DNA of 64,000 nucleotides, from positions 2,729,501 to 2,793,500 of the forward strand of contig BSDZ01000019.1 in the NCBI GenBank assembly GCA_030268105.1. The letters are read 5' to 3'. The translations under genes and the position numbers were made by a program. A model generated the notes under the pieces. That model searched no databases, was not told the DNA's origin, and saw nothing but the letters and a program-made list of their open reading frames with translations. Below are positions 1 to 10,387 of the stretch, piece by piece; the first letter of the stretch is position 1, and every line of letters begins with the position of its first letter. The DNA is from Volvox africanus (lineage: Eukaryota; Chlorophyta; Chlorophyceae; Chlamydomonadales; Volvocaceae).

Positions 1-683
1 CAAGGGCGACTTTGGAGCTTTAAAACAACGGAACAAAAGTGCACAACATACACAAATACCGTACCTGAATCATCGGATTAATGGGGAAGGGTGGTCAAGG
101 GCAGCTGCGTGGCTGACATCTTGCTGCGTCTGGCGGCTGGGGTCTATGTATGCGGGGCATGGAGCAACCGAGAACCGGGACCGGAACCCGCGGGATGGGA
201 GTCGCAGTCTGTGGAGGCCTGCCCGAGCTCTTGTTATATGTTCTCTACTGGTCAGCGAGCCAGGGCTCGCCCGAAGTGCCTTCTCCCGCTCTCAACAACG
301 ACTCATGTGACAGCACACCTGTTACGCTCCTCTCCGTTCTCGTTGTGCCACCCGCAGGTGCATCTTCCGGAGGCAGGCCTTCCCTCCGGGGGCTGGACCC
401 CTGCCAGACATCATCCCGGGCGTCGGGCGACACGGCGAACCGGGTGTGCAGGGTACTCGATGGAAGACGGATGCTGATTAGTGCGGAGGAGATAGCCCCT
501 TCTATGGGCGCGGGAACGGGCCCTGCAGACGGGTTGTGTGATGGACTGCTCCGAGGTTGCTCTGATGTTTGTGAAGGCTGCACCGGCGGGAACCTCTCCA
601 CCCTCCAGCACCCCGCGACATCGTCCTGTCGATGTAGTCCACTCCTGCTGCTATTCGACGCCCATTACCTTAATTCCCTGCAG
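1..683 (+). other. Unresolved upstream part of the VPS8-like gene
   Basis: This stretch precedes the first exon I can phase with confidence. It is GC-rich and has open reading on both strands but no segment that I can match to a family. An exon somewhere within 361-600 on the + strand is possible, because a typical acceptor (CAG at 356-358) precedes an open frame. I cannot choose the frame. The N-terminal beta-propeller expected of VPS8 proteins must lie to the left of the window or in unrecognised exons here. Confidence 0.3.
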
Positions 684-3600
684 GCGGCCCCGACGACGTC
701 AAGGCGCAGTTGCTGGGCCTGCTGCTGTTCCTCGAGCCGAAGGACCTGGCTCGGGAGTGGCGCAGACCACTGGGGCAACTTCCACCGGCGCTGCTGGCAG
801 GGCCGCACCCGGCGCTGCAGGTTTGGAGTGTGATTTGGCGGTCGCTCCTTGGGAAAGGGAGGGGGGAACGGAGACGCCTAATTTGACGGGGCGGACAGGG
901 AATGGCTTGGGGCTGCGATCGGAACTGGGATGGTTCCACTGAGTCACTTTCGGGTTGCTGGAGAGCAGGTACGTGGCGAGCGTGCGAGCGAGATGCGTTT
1001 TGCCACGAACTGCGCGAATGATGCAGACGTACTTGGAAGTTTGCCCAGCATTGTAGATGTCATAAGAAGCGCAGCAGCGTGCAGGCTGAAGAACACGATC
1101 ATTTCAATCTCCCCTCCCTTTTATGGCGGCGCACGCAGGTGCTGCTCTCCATTGATGTGGCTGCTGCCGTGTCAGTGCTGGGTAGTGCAGTGGCGGGCTG
1201 GGATGCAGTTGAGACCGATCTGCGTGAGGCTGCGGGAAGAGCGGCTGCGGAGCTGGACAGCGTATTGGTGGCCACACAGGTGTGGGAGGGGAATAGATGT
1301 TCCTCGGCAGTTAACTGGCTTCGGCTTCCTCCTTCTGTGTCTCTGTGTTGGACATCTCTGGGTGCCTCTTGCACAGCTTTTGCTGCCATTCCTCTCTCAT
1401 GCGGGGGTTTCGGTTCACAGCACCCCTGAATGTGTCCAGGTGTTGGTCAACGCCTTCATCCACTTGCTGGAGTGCGACGACTCCGGACGCAACCTGGAGG
1501 TGAATTCGGCGGAAGCTGGATACGCCTGTTCCTCCGCCACCACCGGCTCTGAAGTCGTGTTGGACTTCATCGCGGGACTGCTGGCGGCGGGCCGGGTGGT
1601 GGTGCAACCCAACTTTGCATTGCGACTGCTGCGTCACGTGGCCGAGAAGGCGATAGCACTGCTGCAGGCGGCGCCTGCGGTGGAGGGTGAAGAGCCGGGC
1701 ATGGCAGAAGGCCGAAGAAGCGAGCAGGGGGCCGCAGTGGCGACAGGGGGTCCTCACGAGGCGGCGGAGGGCCTGTTTGAGAGACTGGTAACGGCAGTGG
1801 GAGTCAACGGGGAAGGTCCTCGCTTCGATCCCAGCAAACTGTCATTGCAGGTATGCCGACAAAGGAAACCGTGAAGAAGTGCAGACGGAGTTGCGCAAGT
1901 CCGAAATCGCACAACCACTTAGCACTTTCGACCGGGTCCTCCCGCGTGCTCGTACCAGAGCCATACGGAACTAGGTAAAGGAAAGGAGGGATTGGTGTTT
2001 AACAGGCCATGAGAGGAATGCCACCTGCTGTATGCCGCTTGCCCGCTTTTTAAGATGCTCTTAAGTAGTGTGGGCGCGGTTCTCCCATGCGCCTGGACAC
2101 TGGCCGACCCATCTTGAGTCCCGCACCTCCCCCATATTCCTGAGCCCGTAGGAGACGGAAGTTGCGTTGGACCTTGCACGCCGTGCCTCCTTCCCGCGCG
2201 CCCTGGCCACTCTCCACCACCTGAGAGGGGACTACCTGGCCGCCCTCGCCTGCCACCTGAACTTGCCGCCGGACGAGGGCATGGAAGCGACCGCCACCAA
2301 GGACCAGAGAGAGGCGGCGGCTGGCGCCAATGGAAAGGCGACGTCGGCGTTTGCATACGTATCGGCATTCCTGCGCAATGGCAGCGGCGCGACGGCAGCG
2401 CAACGGATTGCGATGTACGACGCGCTGCTGGCAGCGGCTCCGGACCTTGTATCGGCTGACCCTCAGGCTACGGCACAGGTGGTGGGGGACTGGGGAGAGG
2501 GCTTCCACAGGGAGGGCATCTGGGTGAGCGCGCCAAGAATTACAGGGCTGGGGACGAGAATTATTATGACGTCGGTTATAAGGTCGGTTATCAAGTGAGA
2601 TAAGAAGTTGGCGGTTGGGGGCAGAGGGAAGGGGGCGTGGCCGGGGCCGGAGCCCCGACAACGTTTCCCTGCTGCTGCTGCTGCATCATAGTTTATCGCT
2701 GCGTGTTACCGTCACGCTTGCGGCGGTGGGGGTTTGGGCATGTCGTTCGCTGAGGCCGCTGAAGGAGTTCATTTATGAACACAGCGCCACCTCCCTACAG
2801 ATGGGCTTTGGGACAAATGGGTCGCCCAAGACGTTTGTAAAGCTATTTGGCCGCGTTCTTCCATAACCGCCCATCGCTCGTGCGCGTACAGCGTTTCCCG
2901 TTGTCAAGTTCGTCCCTCGCCTCGTCCCTCGCCTCTTCCTGAAGGCTCCCCATCCCCGCCGCGCCCGGTGATCCTCCTATTCCTTGTGCCCGGCAGCTGC
3001 TGCTGGCCTATTACAGTGGAGAAGCCCAGGCGGCTGCTTTCCTGGAGCGGTTGAGCGGCGACCGGCGGCTGCAATACGGGTTCCTCACAGCGGCCATACG
3101 ACACAAGGAGGCGCAGGTGTGTATCCCTATCGAGTAGACGTGCCATATCATTACAATTAAGGGAAAGTAAAAGTGCGGATTGTGTGTCCAATATTTGCCA
3201 CTGCAGTTGCTACATACTGCCACTGTCATTGCGCTTCTTATCGTGTGTGATATCTGCAGGGCGGCCAGGATGACGGCGACGGCAACATTGCGGACGCTCC
3301 ATACAGTTCGTACTCTAGTGCCAGCTTGCAGGCAGCACACGCTGCTGCTGTCGCGGCCCTGGGGGGCTGGATGTCCCAGCCTGCAGTGGCCCACACGTAC
3401 GTGGAGCTGTTGTGTGAGTTCGAGCCATGTGCCGTGCTGCCGTTCCTGGAGCAGCACCACGGGTACGACGTGCGGTACTGCATTGGGCTGTGCGGTGCAG
3501 TGGAGGTGTGGGACGCGGAGGCCTACCTTCACGAGCGACTTGGGGAGTGGGAGGTGGCGTTGGAGCTGCACCTGCGGAACGTGGAGAGGTAGGTTGCATT

Positions 3601-6600
3601 TGTAGAAGGAAGCACACGCGCTTGGCGGCCAAACACCGATTGACAGCCACTGGTTGTGTCACCCCTCTGGACAGGCACAATCGGGAGCTAGATCAGGCCG
3701 TACGCTCCGGTGCCGTGTCAGCGTTCACCATGGGTACCGCCGCCGGCACGGTGTTTTTCGACCACCTTGCCTGGTTGCTGGAGCTCTCCCCGCGATTAGC
3801 GTTGCTGATGCAGGTGTGCGGAGTGCTCCCGTGCACACCGACACGCACTGACACCCACTGACACCCGAGATCGTATTTGGGCGAAGAGGCTGACAGGGAG
3901 AAACTATACCTGGGTGCTTGGCGGCTGTAGAGGGCCGGAGGTGTAGCCGGGATGGATGATACAACCCGGGGGGCCTAGCTGATGCACGTTCACCTTCAAT
4001 TGCGGATCTGGAACTGGTAAGGGATGTGCGCAGCAGCCAACCACTACACAGGGGTCCTTGGGACAGCCCGCACGCGCAGTGTGAATGCCGCTCTTTCGTG
4101 TAGCCGAAACCTATAGTCGAAATCTACCATAGCGCGGGCCGCCCCTTACACCTAAAAGGCGGTTTAGTCTGTCCCGCGTTCTCCGCTCCTGCAGGGTTCA
4201 CTAGGCCGGTCCGCCGTGGAGGAGGCAGAGCAGGCCCGCAGCAGTCGAGGCCGACAGCAGCAGCAGCAGCAGCAGCAGCAGGAAGGGCAGCGGGGCCTCA
4301 CACAGCCAGCTTCTTCCGCCGATCCGATCACCCCCGCGGGATCAATCGCCGCCGCCCGGTGCCAGCAGCAAGCTGGCCAATTGGCGGCGACTGGAAGGGA
4401 AGAGGCAGCTGGTGGAGCTCCCCTCGAGTTAGCTCGCGCCTGGGAAGCCCTGGGCCGCGCCGTGGCCTTCTGTGGGCGGTGTTTCAAGCAGCAGCAGGCC
4501 CAGCAGCAAGCGCAGCGCCAACAGCGGCGGCGCCAACAGCAGCAGCAACAGCAGGAGCGGGCGTCGCAGTCACAGCTTGATGCGGACTTTAGAGCGAGTG
4601 CGGTGAGTGGCTTGGGGTCGGTATGGAAGCGGAGCAGCATGTGCTCGCACCTCTACTGGGCGAATTCTTACCTGCGTCGCTGGCTCAATCGTTGCACATG
4701 ACAGGCGCTATTACGAGGGGTTAGCCTCCGTACACGTATTATCTGTACGGTGCACAGACTGGGCCGCCGTACCCACTGCCGCGGATGCCAGACACAGAGA
4801 CACGATCCCTCAACAATCGTCGCGTTCTCCCACGTACGATGCCGCAAATGGCTTGGAGTGTAGACACACACACTAAGGTGGTGTGCCGTGTTAGCCCCCG
4901 ATGGGCTCTCTGGCCAGTCCCGCTGGCGATTGGCAAGTGCAAGAAGTCCCCACCCCTCCGTTATCGCCCTAATAGCAACCCTAACCCCAACCACTCCTTT
5001 CTACTTCTGACATGCCGAAGCCCCTGTGTCGCCCGGGACCGTTTCCTTGGCCGCCCTGGCTCCGAAACCATTCAGGGCTCCGCTGCTGTCCTGGGGCCCT
5101 CACACTGCTGGTATGCACTGCTGCATGCCTACGTAGAGGAGGTGCAGCGCAGGCGGCCGAGCAGCACCGGAAATACTTCCGGCGCCAGGTCCAGGCGCCC
5201 TGGGGCTTCGGGACCAGATTTGACATCGGCTCCGTCCAGCGAGGCTGGGGCTGACGCGGAGGCGGCGGTGTTGGCGGCGGCAGGCGACCCGGTCGCTGAG
5301 GTTGAGTGTCAGGAGCGGGTGCTTCGACATGTGTTCGGAGTGTTTTTGGAGGAGGTGGGTTTGTCAGAGTGGCGGCGGTGGCGCCTGCGCAGCTGTTGTA
5401 GGGGGTGGGAGGCCACACACGGGAGGTGGAACATTGGCTGTGGTCGAGCAAGGGGAGGGGAAGGGGTGCACGCATGTAGGAGGTGCTGGGAGGTGTTGCA
5501 ATCGAGCATTGTGGACCATTGTGAGGCTTTATACAGAGGCTTTATACACATGAGCTGCTCTGTTCTGGCGCGCAGTTCACGTGCCTCTTCCCGCTTCGCC
5601 TTCTTCCCGCCCCGCCCCCGCTGCTCCGTACCACTGATTTCCGTTTGGGTACTTCGGTTCCTTCGCAGGTTATCAGCCACATGTCAGATTTTGTTCCGCC
5701 CAGCGAGGTCGTACGACATATCATCCACACGTACGGCAATCAGGACTTTGGCGGCTTCCGGTGCGTGATTCTACTGTGCAGCAGGAGGGTGGTGGAACAA
5801 AGGCCCGCTCTAAGCCCTCACCCCCTGCCCCCTTCCCGTCGCCGCGTTCTTTCTCCGACACTGGTTTTCAGGTCCACTCTGTTGAGCCTACTAGGCTCCT
5901 GCGCGTACGAGCAGGCCATTATGTCCAGCGCCCAGCGGCTCATTAGCAGGGGAGTCTTCGCATCGCACAAGTGAGAAATGGGGAGCGGATGTATTGTTCG
6001 GCGGCTGGTAATGGCCACCTGAAATGACTGCGGGGTGGGGGGGTATGTTCACGGATCGATGTGTACCCACCGGGGTGGAGACATGTACGTAGAAGGGTGG
6101 TGCAGGAGCAGTCACCGCTGTCGGACACAGCTGGACTAGGTTGGCAAGGTTGGCGGGAGGGGGAGGGGGGAGGGGGGAACACAGCAACAATGCTGATCAG
6201 TCACATGCCCCTGTCCTCTCAAAAATGCATTCGCTCGTACTGCCCAGCAGCAGCGTCGTAGCCGTTTTCTCTCTTCATAATAGCTACTCTTCCAATGTGT
6301 TTCCGGTACATCGCCACACTACCTCTTAGGCAACGCCTGGCGTTGGTGGCGGGACGCCTGCCCCAGTCAGCACTACGCACCCAGCCAGAGGCGGAGCCTC
6401 ATGCACTAGCATCAGCACCAGCAGCCTGCAGCGATCTAGGGGACGCCTCTGCACCTGCCGGCACCGCGGTGGAAATGGACACCACTGCGACAGGGGCAGT
6501 GGACGCCGTGTCCCCGGCCGCTGTGGCACCCTTCTGGCGCTTACATTCCAAACGCCCTGGTGGCAGCTTGCTCCACTCGGACATTTCACGAGGCAGTAGT

Positions 6601-7017
6601 GGCTGTTCTTCAGGCACGACGGTGGTGGGATGTGCACAGCTGCCCCTAGTGCCCGCTGGTTACCTCCGAAACATCCACACCAAAGGACAGTTCATGGCAG
6701 CACTGCGAGCTTCGGGGGAGCTGGCTGGTGCGACACATGGCTCGGGAACAGTAGTATCCCGCGCACGAATACAGGTGGTCGCCGGATCGGGCCGCAGACC
6801 GACTCGGTCCCTAGGGCGGCCGGCAACAACAGCAGGTGTGTTTGGCGCGTCAAGGTCCGGGGCCGGGGCCGGGGCCGGGTCTGGATCTCACACGGAAGCA
6901 CCGGGGACTGCCAAGAGTCAGGTAACTGGCGAGGAGAGAGCTTCCATAGGGCTAGGTGGTGGCGGAGGTCTGGATGTGGACGAACTTCTGAACTGGACGC
7001 GGGCATTCGTGAACTGA
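684..7017 (+). CDS. VPS8: VPS8-like CORVET complex subunit, 3' part, 12 exons
   Basis: The product is a homologue of VPS8, the Rab5-effector subunit of the CORVET tether on early endosomes. Proposed exons are 684-820, 1139-1279, 1440-1850, 2152-2478, 2997-3116, 3260-3588, 3675-3813, 4195-4602, 5076-5354, 5669-5760, 5872-5970 and 6330-7017. All introns are GT-AG and the phases agree through to the TGA at 7015-7017, giving about 1056 codons. Family-like stretches are YVELLCEFEPCAVLPFLEQH followed by DVRYCIGLCG (exon 6), FVPPSEVVRHIIHTYGNQDF (exon 10) and LLSLLGSCAYEQAIMSSAQR (exon 11); they correspond to the helical C-terminal half of plant and animal VPS8. Exon 8 encodes glutamine runs. The last exon is low-complexity (Ala, Gly, Ser, Thr) and has no cysteine cluster, so the usual RING-H2 finger is not seen. 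The gene starts outside the window. Assignment rests on remembered family motifs. Other HOPS/CORVET subunits are less likely. Confidence 0.75.
4255..4281 (+). repeat. CAG trinucleotide run in VPS8 exon 8
   Basis: Nine consecutive CAG codons encode polyglutamine. More Gln-rich stretches follow in the same exon near 4488-4512 and 4535-4558. The run lies in a linker between helical segments and is probably length-variable. Confidence 0.9.
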
Positions 7018-7375
7018 GGGGTGGGTTCGGTACGATACAGACAAAGGGTTTAGGGAGTATGAGAAGCGAGTTAAGGGGATGAGCTTGACCGGGGATGTCG
7101 ACGTTAAACATCAGTAGGTGGCAGCTTACATAAACTCGTGCAAAATGGTTTGGGCGAATTTGGGGATGAGAACAGGTTCTGCAGGCTGACTGCACTTCTG
7201 TCCAGCTCTTCGGTTTTTGACATGCATGTTTCCGATGACAACCAATATAGCTGCCCCTAGCTGATTGCAGGACAGTGATTACTGTATGTAGCAACCACAT
7301 ATGCCAGTTGTTGGTGCGGAACTGGTATTTCGTGGTGTGCACAATGTGAAGGAGTGCAGTATCATACGGTATGGT
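7018..7375. other. VPS8 3' UTR / intergenic
   Basis: No coding segment or repeat is recognised. The sequence is of mixed composition and probably contains the VPS8 3' UTR. I did not find a clear TGTAA-type algal polyadenylation signal close to the stop codon. Confidence 0.4.
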
Positions 7376-7800
7376 AAAAGGGAAAGGGATTGATTAGAGA
7401 AAAAATGGGATTGAAATGATAAAGTGGGACCAATATTGATAGGTTTTATTGCTATGTATTCTATACATAATCCAAACCCATATAAAACAATCGGCAAATT
7501 GATTTAAGATCCATTAAAGATCCATTAAGTTAGAAATAAAAGAAATTGCGGTAAGCCAAACTTATCGGCTACATTTTTAGCATCGTTAATATCTTGACCA
7601 GCACAGCAGGCACCTTTTTTAGCAAGTGCCTGCCCTTTTGACCGTTAAAAACCGATTGTAAAGAAAATAGAAGTTCAATGACGCTAATTTTTAAAATCCA
7701 AAGAAAAGCACAAAATTAAGTTACAAATACCAAATTCTACTGGAAATTCTTAGGCTTTGTATATTCATAGAAATCCGAAGAAGACTTGCTCCTTGCCAGC
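7376..7800. other. AT-rich tract of probable foreign origin
   Basis: The base composition changes abruptly from GC-rich VPS8 sequence to strongly AT-rich DNA with many A and T runs, then changes back near 7800. The middle carries a bacterial-type mnmA fragment on the - strand. I recognise nothing else in the tract. Insertion of organellar or bacterial DNA is the simplest reading. Confidence 0.5.
7525..7645 (-). pseudogene. mnmA: Fragment of bacterial-type tRNA 2-thiouridylase MnmA
   Basis: MnmA thiolates U34 of certain tRNAs in bacteria. On the - strand an open stretch reads [20 protein letters not shown] and continues FGLP. In MnmA this is the segment with the conserved Cys and Asp after the ATP-binding P-loop; the form CCAGQDI is, as I remember it, typical of alphaproteobacteria, while cyanobacterial and mitochondrial MTU1 forms differ. 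Only about 30 residues match. A stop lies shortly upstream in the same frame, a neighbouring frame reads NGQKG just before it (suggesting a frameshift), and the match dissolves after LP. The N-terminal SGGVDS P-loop was not found. It is a decayed fragment with no likely function. The taxonomic origin is inference. Confidence 0.6.
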
Positions 7801-7862
7801 GACCATGCATCTTTATGGTGGAATCCAGAAGGGGGGACCCACGTGTATGTAGCTTCTGTTAG

Positions 7863-8577
7863 CTAAAAACACCGGGGCAGTGTATATGGGCAGAACAGCC
7901 ACGTGTCGAGCAGGCAAACCTTTATTGGTAGTTTTTTATGGTGGTCATGGTCATTCCTCAGAGATACAGAGGTGTTGGCTCTGCGTGAAAGGCTTCCTAC
8001 CTTAGGTGACAGAAGCGTCGATGTCCACTCAGTGGTGGAGTCTATGTGGATGGGTGGGTTTGGCTTGAGGAACAACCGCTGGAGACGAGTGTGAGCATGG
8101 TGAGCGAGGGGCTGGATGGACCTTTGTTTATTGTGGTGCCAAGGTATAGTGAACTGGAAGGTTCCTTGGCTTGAGGACCCTGACCTGCTTGGTAGATGTC
8201 GGAGATGTCCGCATGCTTGCGACATCTGTTGCTGTTGGGCCTATGCGACTTGTCTCGGGAATCCTTGGGGATACCTGAGAGACCGTGCGGTTCGAGAAGC
8301 CCTGTGGCTGAGCAAGAAAATGTGCGGAGACATGGACATCAGCAACACAGGAATGAAGATCTGGGTGGACTCGCAAGGAGCGATGAACAAAAAACCCATA
8401 AATTCATCAAGAACGAAACATGTGGATGTACAGCATCATGTTGTACGGGACAGAGTTGCAAATCGGGAGGTAGTGCTAGCATACTGCCGTACGGAAATGG
8501 TAGCTGATACGTTGACCAAGGCCCAGGGATGAAATTTGCTTGGCATCGATACCGAATGGGGATGGACGCAACTTGAG
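7863..8577 (+). pseudogene. Decayed Ty1/copia pol 3' end (RNase H)
   Basis: Readable motifs on the + strand from about 8280 include REALWLSKK, WVDSQGAMN, KHVDVQHHVVRDRVANREVV and EMVADTLTKAQ, followed in another frame by KFAWHRYRMGMD. These are the last part of copia RNase H and the conserved pol tail seen in the better copies at 11330-11683 and 52380-52723. The frame is broken and residues are lost. The part before 8270 has no recognisable domain. It is an old relic, probably of an element that lay upstream of J. Confidence 0.7.
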
Positions 8578-8734
8578 ATAGTGAAATTTGCATGGAAAGG
8601 GAGGATAAGAAAGTGTAGTGTGCAGTCATTGGAGTTGTGCTCTGATGGGAGCAGTGATGTTGAGTATAGCAGACGAGAGACAATCACGTACTTACGGCCA
8701 TGTCATGCATGTATGACAACCGTATAATAGTATC

Positions 8735-8960
8735 AAGGCGATGTACGAAATGTACCGAAGGTACAAGTACGGGAGGTAGCCATACGGGAGGTACCAAACG
8801 CACTATATCGTATGGAGGATCATGAAGGTGTTGTACGGGAGGTACTGGAGGTACCAGTACGCGAGATGGCCGTACGGAAGGTACCGGAGGTACTGTACGG
8901 GAGAGTCAGGACAGAGGATCCGTAGACTTTGTACGGGAGGTGCAGGAGGTATAAGAACGG
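8735..8960. repeat. Degenerate GTACGGGAGGTAC repeat array
   Basis: Units related to GTACGGGAGGTACC recur irregularly about a dozen times (for example near 8768, 8785, 8832, 8846, 8874, 8895 and 8930). Many contain the palindrome GGTACC or GTAC at both ends. No protein coding is apparent. Confidence 0.7.
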
Positions 8961-8971
8961 GAGAAACGGGA

Positions 8972-9040
8972 GAAATTCCCTCCCTCCCTCCCTTTCTCCC
9001 TCCCTGCCTCCATCCCTCCCTTCCTTTCTCCCTCCCTGTG
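8972..9040. repeat. Pyrimidine low-complexity tract (TCCC)n
   Basis: This is an almost pure C/T strand of TCCC, CTCCC and TTTC units. It adjoins the tRNA-like sequence to its right and could be that element's tail when read on the - strand as GGGA repeats. Confidence 0.8.
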
Positions 9041-9145
9041 TGTTGGTGTCGGGACTTGAACCCCGATGAGTCAGCCATTAGTGAATGGGACTTAACATCC
9101 CAAGCGGTCCAATAATCGTGACGATAATGTTGCATGAGTTAAACT
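9040..9145 (-). mobile_element. Possible tRNA-derived SINE
   Basis: Read on the - strand there is a T-arm-like sequence, CGGGGTTCAAGTCCCG, followed by ACACCAACA. Upstream is a stem-loop resembling an anticodon arm (TGGGA/TCCCA, 7-nt loop) and a long variable-arm-like spacer. The 5' half and acceptor stem do not fold into a proper tRNA, so a functional tRNA gene is unlikely. A SINE head with a GGGA-rich tail fits better. A related sequence sits at 11746-12063. Confidence 0.35.
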
Positions 9146-9349
9146 TGTACGACTACCGCTGCGGGTATGGCCGATCCCTGATGACGACGGCATACCAAGG
9201 TTCGCGATAGGCGAATTACGGCACAAATACAAATACTTTGTTTCTCTAATTGTTTGTTTGTCTACTCTAGCAACTCTACACTGCTAGTGCATTCCTTTAT
9301 TGTAATATTATATCAATACATCCGCGTCGGATCTGTCATCCAATCAAAA
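9129..9349 (+). mobile_element. Putative 5' LTR of copia element J (family 1)
   Basis: The right boundary is set by the primer site at 9350. The left boundary is a guess at the first TGTTG (9129). No partner LTR is in the window, so neither the exact start nor a target duplication can be confirmed. Confidence 0.4.
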
Positions 9350-9363
9350 GGTTATGAGCCCCG
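9350..9363 (+). promoter_or_regulatory. Primer binding site of J (tRNA-internal type)
   Basis: The 14-mer GGTTATGAGCCCCG follows the LTR. Its complement, CGGGGCTCATAACC, has the form of a Met-tRNA anticodon arm with CAU in the loop. The same 14-mer follows the LTRs of every copia element here (12296, 25191 on -, 48467, 53382, 53876) and occurs alone at 27766. This fits priming from a tRNA half molecule, as known for Drosophila copia. Confidence 0.75.
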
Positions 9364-9675
9364 CGGCTATCTGAGCTGCATATATCCCATACACAAACTA
9401 TAGTGCAAATCGCGGCACGATAACAGCGATAAGAATCAGCATTCAATGCCTACAGGTTAGACTGCTTCAAGTTAACAGCTTTTCCGGGCCAAGATTGGTC
9501 AACGGTGCAACAAGCGTTACGCGCGCAAATACGCGTTCAATATTACAAGAACAGCAATAATAGGAGCTCACACAGACTTCGTGGAAGATCAAGAGTGTGA
9601 AACAACGAGATTGAAGACGTGCGACGACAATCACAACAACAAGCGCAACAAGAAGTAATCAACGACGTTTGCGAC

Positions 9676-10383
9676 ATGGGAAAGGACAGGTTGGCGGAGC
9701 CCTTAGGGCTTAACAATTACATGACGTGGTCATACCGGTTTGAATCAATGATGCAGAAGCAAGGCCTAGATAGGTGGTTGCGAGAGGATCCTAATAACGA
9801 AGAAGAGTTAACCGCATCGAACAAGGTTAAGAACATTATGGTCGAGAACGTTGGAGACCATCACTTGCCGGTCATTAGGGCCGGCATCCGAGGAGCATGG
9901 ATTAGGCTCGCGGCGATCTTTGCCGCTAGTAGCGACGCGAGGAAGTCGCAGCTGATTGCAGAACTTTTGGCGCTTAAGATGAACCAGAGCGAAGCACTAT
10001 CAGTCTATTTGGCACGAGTCCGGAATCTGTTTATGGACTTGGTGCAAGTTGGGCATACGGTGACGGAGCGCGAAATCACCTACAACTTACTAGTAGGTTT
10101 AACCAAGAAGTTTGATAGTTACGCTGCTCACAGCATCAGGAGAGTTGAACCTGGACAGCGTAAGCGCTCAGTTATTGGCATTCGAAAGGTGGATAGATGC
10201 CAGAAATGTGGAAAGTGAGTCGGTCGCATTTGTGGGTGCCGGACAAGGGGGTGCATGGAACGGTGGACAAAACAATCGGAGTGAAGGATATAGGCGCGGA
10301 TTCCCAGCGGCATCCCAGCGTTTTGAAGATAGCCGGCTTTCAGGGTGGAGAAACGATAACGGTGGATCACATCCTCCTGGGTG
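9676..10383 (+). pseudogene. Copia family-1 gag, N-terminal part (element J)
   Basis: The protein starts MGKDRLAEPLGLNNYMTWSY at an ATG about 310 bp after the primer site. It has the copia Gag helical domain, with RKSQLIAEL, YLARVRNLFMDLVQVG and EREITYNLLVGLTKKFD. A frameshift near 10110 interrupts it; the other frame continues with MIVTLLTASGELNLDSVSAQ and a Gly/Asn/Arg-rich linker. At 10383 it is cut by the 16.6 kb block and its continuation is at 26959 on the same strand. It has lost coding capacity. Confidence 0.85.
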
Positions 10384-10387
10384 TTCT

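Noticed and set aside
4164..4640. Cysteine-rich protein on the - strand
   Set aside because: It is the antisense of CAG/Gln-rich VPS8 exon 8.
9040..9145. Functional tRNA gene
   Set aside because: Only the T arm is good. The acceptor and D arms do not pair, and the anticodon loop lacks U33.
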